DNA of 47,117 nucleotides from Bacteroidales bacterium (GTDB lineage Bacteria > Bacteroidota > Bacteroidia > Bacteroidales > UBA3824), in assembly GCA_017962175.1 (NCBI GenBank), contig JAGCVU010000122.1, forward strand, positions 1-47,117. Reading direction: 5' to 3'. The position numbers were made by a program, and so were the translations under genes. Positions 27,055 to 35,060 of the stretch are shown here, piece after piece; the stretch's first letter is position 1; each line of letters begins with the position of its first letter. The notes below the pieces were generated by a model, which worked only from the letters and a program-made list of their open reading frames with translations, was not told the DNA's origin and did no database searches.

Positions 27055-29535
27055 TTATAACGGATCTACATTCACAGAAGATATTAATCCGGGTTTTGCA
27101 GCAGTAGATTTTATATATCCTATAGCTTCGGAAATAATCTTTTTGGCAGCCGCACCATAATGAGTTCGGCTAATTTTTAACATTATCTCCTTTATATATA
27201 GTGTTTGAATTCGACTAATGATTGGATATTCAGGACCGAGCACCCCGGCACCAAACGATTTGCGAAGAATGTCGGCAAGTCGAGACGATTCTAAATCCAA
27301 GTCTGTAGCGCTCTTGTGTTTAAGTTGAATCTTCACTAAGCGTGTGTACGGCGGATAAAGAAATTTGCTACGCTCGGCTATCAAACGATTGTAGAGCAAT
27401 GTGTAATTATTGCTGATAATATCCTGAAATACAGGATGTGTAGGATTATTGGTTTGAATAAGCACATGACCTTTGATGTCGGAACGTCCGGCACGACCTC
27501 CTACCTGCGAAATCATCTGATAAGCACGTTCTTCTGCCCGAAAATCTGGATAATTGAGCATACTGTCGGCATTGAGAATAGCCACAAGACGAAGTTTCTT
27601 AAAATCAAATCCTTTTGAAATCATCTGAGTGCCGGCAATGATGTCGATATTGCCTTCTTCAAAGTCGGAAATGATTTTTTCGTAACGTGCCACCGAAGTG
27701 GTAACATCAGAATCCAACCGCGAAATCCGCGCATCGGGAAAGAATATTTTAATTTCGTCTTCAATTTTTTCAGTGCCGAAGCCAATAGTTTTCATTGCAG
27801 TATCGCCGCACGCCATACATTTGTGGGGCATTTCCATACAAAAACCACAATGGTGACATACCAAACGTCCGTCGCGCTTGTGATACGTGAGACTTACATC
27901 GCAATTTTCGCAAACAGGAATCCATCCGCAGGTTTGACACTCCACATAAGGCGAGAATCCGCGACGATTGCGAAACAGCAATGCTTGTTCTTGATTGTCG
28001 ACACATTTTTTCACCTCGCCAAGAAGCTGCGGCGAAAATAGCGATTTCATCTGACGGCGTTTCATGGCATCAAGTGTGTCAACTATCTGAAACTGAGGTT
28101 GTCCTTGTTCCGAGAAACGTTTATTGAGTTCCACAAGACCATACTTGCCGCTCTTGGCGTTGAAATACGATTCGAGCGACGGTGTGGCAGAACCCAACAG
28201 CACTTTGGCGTTGTAAATCTGGGCAAGCACCATAGAACAGTCGCGGGCATTGTATCGCGGAGCTGGGTCGTACTGCTTAAATGATGTTTCGTGTTCCTCG
28301 TCAACAATGATAAGCCCAAGGTTGACAAACGGCAAAAACACCGACGAGCGCACACCGAGAATCAATTTTGGTTCGTTGCCATCAACTAATGTCTTCCAAA
28401 TTTCAGAACGTTCGGCATCAGATAATTTGCTATGGTAAATGCACACCGAATTGCCAAACACTTTTTGCAAACGTCTAATAATCTGCGATGTAAGCACAAT
28501 TTCGGGCAATAAGTAAAGTACTCGTTTGCCTTCCGACAGATATTTGTCGATAAGTTTGATATATATTTCGGTTTTGCCGCTACCTGTTACTCCATAAAGT
28601 AGAACAGTGTTTTTTTGAGCAAACTCGTTTTCAATCTGTTCATAAGCTGTTTGCTGAGCCGGAGTAAGGTTGTGATACAATTCAATATCGCCGTCGTATT
28701 TTTCCAAACGGCTCACTTCCTTTTCGTATTCGGTCAAGACACCTTTTTGCACAAGTGCCGATAGTGCCTGCGACGACAAATCAGGATTCTTCAAAAGTTT
28801 TGAGCGTGATATTTCGCCGTGCGAGGTGATAATGCCATTCTCCATCTTGATACCCGAACCCGCAAGAAATGCCATCAACACTTGCATCTGTTTGAGAGCT
28901 TTGCGTTCAAGTGTATCAAACAATTCCTTGAACTGAATCTCCTTGGTAAAAGCCTCGTGAAGGGTTAAAAACTTTTCGGTTTTGGGTTTGTATTTATCTT
29001 CAATCACATTGTCGGCAACAAGATAACCCGACTGTATCAGGTTATATACCAGTGATATATATGTTTTTGACGAAACAATTTTACCCACCTTCGACACCGG
29101 TATTTGTGTTACTTGGTCGTTAAAGGCATTAAGCAATATTAGTTCCTTGGGTTTCAGATGGTCGTAATCTATAGGCAGATTGGTGCGGTAGAGCATTGTT
29201 TCGCTTTCGAGTTTCATACCCGACGGCAATGCGGCACGATAAACCTCGCCCACGGTGCACATATAATATTCAGCTATCCATTGCCAAAACTGAATCTGCT
29301 CTTGAGTAACCACCGGCTTGGAATCCAAAATTTCAAGCACTTCTTTAAGTTCGTAAGCCTCAGGCTTTTGCTCTACAAAACGATAAACTACGCCGGAATA
29401 TAATTTTGACTTTCCGCAAGGTACCACTACCCGACAACCCGTGCAGCACTGTTCCGCGAGATAATCGGGAACAATGTAAATTAAAAGATTTGGAAGCGGA
29501 ACGGGCAATATAACTTCGGCATAAAGTGGCTGCAT
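27055..29535 (-). CDS. priA: primosomal helicase PriA
   Basis: PriA restarts stalled replication forks by recognising the fork, unwinding DNA and loading the replicative helicase. The 826-residue protein has the N-terminal 3'-DNA-binding region (YAEVILPVPLPNLLIYIVP), then the helicase core with Walker A GVTGSGKTE (Lys321) and the DEEH box (412-415). The Cys-rich zinc motifs come next: CQTCGWIPVCENCD, CHHCGFC, CMACGD. Motifs DIIAGTQMISKGFDF and RAEERAYQMISQVGGRAGR complete the helicase. The start is 6 nt after the end of the OmpA-like gene. Confidence 0.97.
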   Translation of the reverse strand: MQPLYAEVILPVPLPNLLIYIVPDYLAEQCCTGCRVVVPCGKSKLYSGVVYRFVEQKPEAYELKEVLEILDSKPVVTQEQIQFWQWIAEYYMCTVGEVYRAALPSGMKLESETMLYRTNLPIDYDHLKPKELILLNAFNDQVTQIPVSKVGKIVSSKTYISLVYNLIQSGYLVADNVIEDKYKPKTEKFLTLHEAFTKEIQFKELFDTLERKALKQMQVLMAFLAGSGIKMENGIITSHGEISRSKLLKNPDLSSQALSALVQKGVLTEYEKEVSRLEKYDGDIELYHNLTPAQQTAYEQIENEFAQKNTVLLYGVTGSGKTEIYIKLIDKYLSEGKRVLYLLPEIVLTSQIIRRLQKVFGNSVCIYHSKLSDAERSEIWKTLVDGNEPKLILGVRSSVFLPFVNLGLIIVDEEHETSFKQYDPAPRYNARDCSMVLAQIYNAKVLLGSATPSLESYFNAKSGKYGLVELNKRFSEQGQPQFQIVDTLDAMKRRQMKSLFSPQLLGEVKKCVDNQEQALLFRNRRGFSPYVECQTCGWIPVCENCDVSLTYHKRDGRLVCHHCGFCMEMPHKCMACGDTAMKTIGFGTEKIEDEIKIFFPDARISRLDSDVTTSVARYEKIISDFEEGNIDIIAGTQMISKGFDFKKLRLVAILNADSMLNYPDFRAEERAYQMISQVGGRAGRSDIKGHVLIQTNNPTHPVFQDIISNNYTLLYNRLIAERSKFLYPPYTRLVKIQLKHKSATDLDLESSRLADILRKSFGAGVLGPEYPIISRIQTLYIKEIMLKISRTHYGAAAKKIISEAIGYIKSTAAKPGLISSVNVDPL

Positions 29536-29541
29536 CGTTTT

Positions 29542-31683
29542 CTAAATTTCAGATTCCGGTGTACCTGCTGCCTTTTCGTAGTCTTTCTGATAGAGCGGGT
29601 TTCTATATTTGTCGGGGACAGTAGTAATCGGACGTATCAGAAGGGTTTCTTTTGAACCCTGCTTTTTCAACAAGAATTCCACACGACGGTTGAATGCCTT
29701 CGACTCATCGTCAAACTCGCCGTTAATAATGTTAAACGAAATCGGGTTTTCCTCGCCGAGACCTGTAACCACCAACTGTTTGCTCTGCACACCGTGCTGT
29801 ATTAGATAGTTGTACACGGCATTGCCACGTTTTTTCGACAACTTGAGGTTGTATACTGCACTACCTTTGGCATCGCAATAAGCTCGTATCTCAACCACTG
29901 CATCGCGGTTGTTTTTGAGATACTTGGCAAGAGAGTCAAGACTTGGAGTAGGTCCGAGTGCCGAAGCTGCACCGAAGGGGAACGAAATATCTTCTATTTC
30001 GGCAAGACAATCGTACATTACGCCATTTTCGTCGTAATACTTGCCGGGAATATGCTCAGGCTCATCCTGAGGCACGTGAGGCTCGGGACAATTGTGTTCG
30101 GGGTCGAGTTGTATTGTCTTGTAGTTCATCTGTTCGGGAGCATTGGCAGCTATGTCGAATGTTTCAGAATAAACTACTTTGTCGTTTACAGTGGCAGTCA
30201 AAGTGTAGTTGTGAGCACGACGACCGATAAAGATGTACTTACCTGTGCGAACATTAGGAACAGCGGTGCTCGATACACCAAGGCTGTTGTCGCGAATGGT
30301 AATCACGCTTTCGGGCACTTTGCCTTCGCACACGCCTACCAAGCCGGTTACAACTGTAAGTTCTGTTTCCATAACAGAGGGAAGACCCATAACGTAGAGG
30401 TCAGAACGTCCAATACCGTCTTTGCGCTCAGATGCAAAATACGACCTTGCGCTTGTAGGAGTGATAAAGAGGAAAACATCGTCTTCGGCGGTATTGATTG
30501 GGAATCCGGCGTTTACAGCCCTCGACCAAGTGCCAAACTCGTTGGCGTCGCAATAGAAAATATCGTATCCGCCCAGTCCGCGGTGACCTTTGCTGCTAAA
30601 ATAGAGTTTTGAATTGTCGGGCAAGATAAACGGACCTTCTTCATCCTCAGATGTATTGATAGCATCGCCAAGGTTTTTGGCCTCGCCCCACGAACCGTCG
30701 GGCATACGCTCCGACACATAAATATCGTATCCGCCAAATCCACCCGGACGGTCGCTCGCAAAATAGAGACGTTTGCCATCGGTAGAAAGGCAAGCACCTG
30801 TTTCACGATATTTGGTGTTGATATTTTCGTTTAGCGGAACGGGCTCTAACCAATCATCACCTTTAAAATACGACACAAGCAAAGTACCATTGTCGTCTTC
30901 GCGGTAGATATAAAGTTCTGAACCATCGTAAGAGAGTGATACTGTGGCCTCGTGCTCTTCGGTGTTGATTTTATCGTTGAGCGGTTCAGGAGCCGACCAC
31001 GTGCCGGTTTCAAGTTTTCGCGATACGTAGATATTCTCATCGTATTGGTCGTCGATACCAGCTTCGTGATCTTTGTATGGACGGCGCGATGTGAAAAACA
31101 GCATCGACTCGTCGGCTGTAAGCACAGGGCTATGGTCGGAGAATTCACTATTTACAATAGCGCCGAGGTTCTGCACCTGAATTTCCACAGGATGACTTTT
31201 CATCTCGTTGGTAAGGTTACAGAGGTCGATTTCCTTGTCGATGATTTCAAGAAATTTCTTGTTGGTAACGCGTCGTTTCAGCTTTTCAAGAGTGCTAAGA
31301 GCCTGATCGATAGAGTCGTTGACACGGTAAGCACGACCAAGATAAAACTCAGTTTCAATACCTTGAGTACCTTTACGCACCTTTGGTTTGTAAAGATTAT
31401 ATGCTTTTTTAAACTCGTAAATCGATGAATCTTTCTTGCTCGAAGTGTTCAAGTAGCAAAATCCAAGTTGAAAGTGATAAAGACCATTGTCGGGTTCCAT
31501 CTCTATCATTTTTTTGTAGAGCTGAATAGCCGAAGAAAAGTCTTCGTTAAACACCATCGACTCTGCCATTCCAATGTTAATATCGTCTTGCGCAGACGCT
31601 GTTGAAGTTAGAAACAATGAGTCTGCCAATACAGTGAGGATGACGACAAATGAAAAAAATCGTTTTTTCATAGAAGTAAACAT
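29542..31683 (-). CDS. OmpA-family outer-membrane protein with TPR, beta-propeller and CRD, PorE-like
   Basis: This protein has 713 residues (709 if translation starts at the ATG at 31671, which gives a cleaner signal peptide ending TSTASAQ). TPR helices at about 35-150 (LYHFQLGFCYLNTSS) are followed by a PD40/WD40-type beta-propeller at about 185-440. The propeller repeats patterns like RLYFASDRPGGFGGYDIYV and KLYFSSKGHRGLGGYDIFY. A carboxypeptidase-regulatory-like domain spans about 455-535. An OmpA peptidoglycan-binding domain follows at about 570-690 (VEIRAYCDAKGSAVYNLKLS, FNRRVEFLLKK). This order is that of PorE, a periplasmic part of the type IX secretion system. Many related paralogues with other roles exist, so the assignment is tentative. 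Confidence 0.83.
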   Translation of the reverse strand: MFTSMKKRFFSFVVILTVLADSLFLTSTASAQDDINIGMAESMVFNEDFSSAIQLYKKMIEMEPDNGLYHFQLGFCYLNTSSKKDSSIYEFKKAYNLYKPKVRKGTQGIETEFYLGRAYRVNDSIDQALSTLEKLKRRVTNKKFLEIIDKEIDLCNLTNEMKSHPVEIQVQNLGAIVNSEFSDHSPVLTADESMLFFTSRRPYKDHEAGIDDQYDENIYVSRKLETGTWSAPEPLNDKINTEEHEATVSLSYDGSELYIYREDDNGTLLVSYFKGDDWLEPVPLNENINTKYRETGACLSTDGKRLYFASDRPGGFGGYDIYVSERMPDGSWGEAKNLGDAINTSEDEEGPFILPDNSKLYFSSKGHRGLGGYDIFYCDANEFGTWSRAVNAGFPINTAEDDVFLFITPTSARSYFASERKDGIGRSDLYVMGLPSVMETELTVVTGLVGVCEGKVPESVITIRDNSLGVSSTAVPNVRTGKYIFIGRRAHNYTLTATVNDKVVYSETFDIAANAPEQMNYKTIQLDPEHNCPEPHVPQDEPEHIPGKYYDENGVMYDCLAEIEDISFPFGAASALGPTPSLDSLAKYLKNNRDAVVEIRAYCDAKGSAVYNLKLSKKRGNAVYNYLIQHGVQSKQLVVTGLGEENPISFNIINGEFDDESKAFNRRVEFLLKKQGSKETLLIRPITTVPDKYRNPLYQKDYEKAAGTPESEI

Positions 31684-31742
31684 TAGAATGTTAGTATAAT
31701 AATTTTGCTACAAATTTAGCATATTTTTAAAATAATCAAAAA

Positions 31743-32894
31743 TTAATCAAAAAAATAAGCTTTGGCAAGATCTCTCAAGTTGTATCGCGAAGCCATAATT
31801 TCGCCATAAGCACCTGCAGAACGGAACGCTATCAAGTCGCCGCGCTGTGTAAGAGGCATTTGGTAACCTTGTGCAAACACGTCGGTAGATTCGCAAATCG
31901 GACCTACCACATCGTAAACATCTTCTGCTTCCGATACCGATGAAAGGTTCTCAATTTTGTGATACGAACCGTACAAAGCCGGACGTATCAAATCGTTAAA
32001 TCCTGCATCCACAATAGCAAATGTAGTCTTGCTTGCTTTTTTTGTATACAAAGTACGAGCAATCATTGTGCCACACTGAGCCACTACAGCTCGTCCGAAT
32101 TCAAAATGAACACGTTGACCCTCTTTTACATCAAGATTTTCGTGAATAGTGTCTAATAGTTTTTCAAAATCGGGAATAGGATTCTGGTCAGGATTGATAT
32201 AATCCACGCCGAGTCCGCCACCGAGATTGATTTCGGGAAGGTTGAGACCAAGTAGTTGCAATTTCTGCTGCATCTCGTTGCTACGCTGACAAAGTAGACG
32301 ATAAGGTTCAAGGTCCAAAATCTGCGAGCCAATATGATAATGCAAACCTATAAGTTTGATGTTGCTAAGCACCATCACTTCTTTTACCACTTGATCTAAA
32401 AGGTTGAAATTGATACCAAACTTGCTGTCTTCCAAGCCAGTATTGATACACTTATTAGTATGAGCGTCGATACCGGGATTAAGGCGGAGAGCAATTCTAG
32501 CAATTTTGCCACACTGCGATGCCAACTGGTTGATTACCTGAATCTCTTGTACTGATTCGCAGTTAAAACAAAAAATATCGTGAGCGAGAGCGTCGTTGAT
32601 CTCCTTGTCGGATTTGCCAACACCTGCAAACACAACCTTAGATGGGTTGAATCCGCATTCTATGGCTTTGAGCACCTCATTGCCGCTAACGCAGTCGGCG
32701 CCGAAACCGTAATCGCTGATGGTTTTCAATATTACGGGATTGGCATTGGCCTTAACGGCGTAGTGCATATTGTAACCGTATTTGGCTGTTGCCTTGCTCA
32801 GTGTGTCGAGCGTGCGACGCAAAAGCGCCATATCATAATAATAAAAAGGTGTGGGGGTTCCCTCAAATTTTGAAATTAATTCTTTGCTGAACAT
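31743..32894 (-). CDS. lysA: diaminopimelate decarboxylase
   Basis: LysA removes a carboxyl group from meso-diaminopimelate to make lysine, the last step of the pathway. The PLP lysine is Lys48 in MHYAVKANANP. Other hallmarks are GADCVSGNEVLKAIECGF, VFAGVGKSDKEI, RLNPGIDAHTNKCI, GLHYHIGSQI, EINLGGGLGVDY, and VVGPICESTDVFAQ with the C-terminal active-site Cys; RSAGAYGEIMASRYN ends it. The protein has 383 residues, slightly short of the usual 400-420. It is monocistronic and divergent from the signalling operon. No other lysine gene is present nearby. Confidence 0.96.
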   Translation of the reverse strand: MFSKELISKFEGTPTPFYYYDMALLRRTLDTLSKATAKYGYNMHYAVKANANPVILKTISDYGFGADCVSGNEVLKAIECGFNPSKVVFAGVGKSDKEINDALAHDIFCFNCESVQEIQVINQLASQCGKIARIALRLNPGIDAHTNKCINTGLEDSKFGINFNLLDQVVKEVMVLSNIKLIGLHYHIGSQILDLEPYRLLCQRSNEMQQKLQLLGLNLPEINLGGGLGVDYINPDQNPIPDFEKLLDTIHENLDVKEGQRVHFEFGRAVVAQCGTMIARTLYTKKASKTTFAIVDAGFNDLIRPALYGSYHKIENLSSVSEAEDVYDVVGPICESTDVFAQGYQMPLTQRGDLIAFRSAGAYGEIMASRYNLRDLAKAYFFD

Positions 32895-33063
32895 AATCAG
32901 TGTGTTAGTTAAAGATTCATTACATCAATTTTCGGGTGCTAAAATAAGGGTTTCAAAAATTTTCTACAAAATTTTTTGTCAAATTATACATTTATTAAAC
33001 AATTTGTTAATTTTGTAACAAAACTATGTGCAAAAAAAACACAAATACAAAACGGCAAGATGT

Positions 33064-33093
33064 TTGTTTTTAAACAAATATTAGTTATCTTTG
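33064..33093 (+). promoter_or_regulatory. promoter of the five-gene signalling operon
   Basis: TTG (33064-33066), 19 nt, TATCTTTG (33086-33093), a perfect Bacteroidota promoter with a start point near 33099. It overlaps a possible TTG start codon at 33091, which rules that codon out. No comparable promoter is seen inside the operon. Confidence 0.78.
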
Positions 33094-33135
33094 TATTGGC
33101 AAATTATTAAACTCAGAGTTATAAAAAACGACGAA

Positions 33136-35040
33136 ATGAACACACCCGAACAGCTATCGGTAAGAATTAAATTTAGAATAATGCTCATCTGTTTTGCGGC
33201 ATATGCCGTACTTACAGGCTTGTCGTTTATATACCTGACATCAAACTACAATAAAATTGACGCCAGTTACCAGGCTGAAACCAAGATGAAAAACGAGCTT
33301 GCCGAGATTCGAAACCTTCAATACGAACTCTTCGGTCTCTACTCTTCGGCTCGAAACAAGGAAAAAGAAGACACTCTTATTTCTGAAATCAACAAACTTT
33401 GCACCCGTATCGACAAAGGTATCGAAACTCTTAAGGAAGTGGAACCCGAATTAAACCGCAAAACTGCGCAGTCGATATCCATTCTCCGCGAAGAATTCGA
33501 CAATTACCAAATCAAAATAGGTGAAATAGCCAAAATCAAAGAAGACATCAACGTTCTCACCGAAGATGCCGGACGACTTACCACCGACCGCAACACCGTG
33601 CGCAAAACACTTTTCCAGTTTACCCTCGCCGGTATGAGCAAAATGTTTGACGATGCCTGTCAGAGCGAAAAAGCATTCTTAGACAACAGCAGCATAGAGC
33701 ATTACGAAAAATTTAATAAGCAAATCGACGGTATCAACAATATTCTCAAATCTACCAACACATCCAACATTCTGATTAAATATCAGATGTCGAAAATGAT
33801 GGATCAGTTGTCGGAATACCGTATGACATTCAACCTTGTGTTTTCTAAACAGTTGCTATTAGGTCTTGCCGACAACGACGGATACAAGGGCGAAGCCGTT
33901 GCACAAATCAAGACTATGCAAAACGACATCGACGAACTTATTATAGAATCAGACATTCTACGCGCCGACAAGAAAAAACGTACCAACACCATTGTAGCTG
34001 CGGTGCAAATTTCGGTGATAATTCTTGGTCTTTCATTCTTCCTATTGCTTTTCTCATCGGTAAACCATCCGATAGAAAAAATGAACGGTTATCTCGAAAA
34101 AATGCTCAAAGGCGAACTCACTCCGCCCGACATCAACGAAAACAGCAACAGCGAGATGAATATTATGGCTAAGAAAATAGCCGCATTTATCAACAATCTG
34201 AAAAAGAAGCAGTTGTTTACCGAAGACATTGGCGCCGGCAAAACCGACAACGAAATAGAACTACTCAGCGAAAACGACGAACTCGGTATCTCGCTTATCA
34301 ATATGAAGAAAAATCTTGAACAGCAGTACGAATCGTACCGCGAACGCCGCAAAGCCGACGAAATTCAAGACAAAATCAACATAGGATTGGCAGAGTTTGG
34401 CGACATTCTGCGCAAAAACAACAACAATATCGACACTCTATGCGACGAAACCACACGCAACCTAATTCACTATATGGAAGCCAACTACGCCGCGATGTAT
34501 CTCTACGTTGACGACAACCCCGAAGACATCCATTTAGAGATGAAGGCCACCTACGCTGCCGACCACAAAAAGTTTATTCAGAAAAAAATCAGCCTCTACG
34601 AAGGCATTGTGGGCACTTGCGCTGTGGAAAAAACAATGCAAATTATCGACGACATTCCTGCCGACTACATCACTATAGGTTCGGGATTCGGATTCACCAA
34701 GCCGGGACACCTTATTGTAGTGCCGCTGATGCTCAAAGACGATATTTACGGCATTTTGGAATTGTGCCGCACCGACAAATTCGAAGATTATCGTATCAAG
34801 TTTATCGAACACCTTGCCGAAGACATAGCCAGCACAATTTCTTACGTTAAAGAAAACGCCAAAAACCTATTCAAACTCAGAGAGGAAGGCAAACGTCTCG
34901 ACGATTTCACTCAGCGCATTCAGCAACTGGAAAAAGATGTTGCGCAGAAAAACAACGAAATCAAAAAATACAAAAAGGAAATCGAAAAACTCAAAAAAGA
35001 GAACGAGAAACTTACCGACCAACAAATTTTAAATCAATAG
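33136..35040 (+). CDS. membrane sensor with helical periplasmic domain and GAF domain, no kinase
   Basis: This protein has 634 residues from the ATG at 33136, opening MNTPEQLSVRIKFRI. A membrane helix lies at about 14-36, then a long all-helical periplasmic region (about 38-285) that looks like a four-helix-bundle ligand sensor. A second helix is at about 293-313, then a HAMP-like linker. A GAF domain spans about 410-570 (LYEGIVGTCAVEKTMQI, GHLIVVPLMLKDDIYGILEL). The C-terminal coiled coil is KKYKKEIEKLKKENEKL. No histidine-kinase, GGDEF or phosphatase domain is present, so output must pass through partners. It is the first gene of the operon and a paralogue of the next gene in its GAF part. 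Confidence 0.85.
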   Translation: MNTPEQLSVRIKFRIMLICFAAYAVLTGLSFIYLTSNYNKIDASYQAETKMKNELAEIRNLQYELFGLYSSARNKEKEDTLISEINKLCTRIDKGIETLKEVEPELNRKTAQSISILREEFDNYQIKIGEIAKIKEDINVLTEDAGRLTTDRNTVRKTLFQFTLAGMSKMFDDACQSEKAFLDNSSIEHYEKFNKQIDGINNILKSTNTSNILIKYQMSKMMDQLSEYRMTFNLVFSKQLLLGLADNDGYKGEAVAQIKTMQNDIDELIIESDILRADKKKRTNTIVAAVQISVIILGLSFFLLLFSSVNHPIEKMNGYLEKMLKGELTPPDINENSNSEMNIMAKKIAAFINNLKKKQLFTEDIGAGKTDNEIELLSENDELGISLINMKKNLEQQYESYRERRKADEIQDKINIGLAEFGDILRKNNNNIDTLCDETTRNLIHYMEANYAAMYLYVDDNPEDIHLEMKATYAADHKKFIQKKISLYEGIVGTCAVEKTMQIIDDIPADYITIGSGFGFTKPGHLIVVPLMLKDDIYGILELCRTDKFEDYRIKFIEHLAEDIASTISYVKENAKNLFKLREEGKRLDDFTQRIQQLEKDVAQKNNEIKKYKKEIEKLKKENEKLTDQQILNQ

Positions 35041-35060
35041 AATAGCAAACAATCATTAAT

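Noticed and set aside
33091..33135. TTG start that would lengthen the first receptor by 15 residues
   Set aside because: The codon is part of the promoter's TATCTTTG box, so it lies before the expected transcript start.
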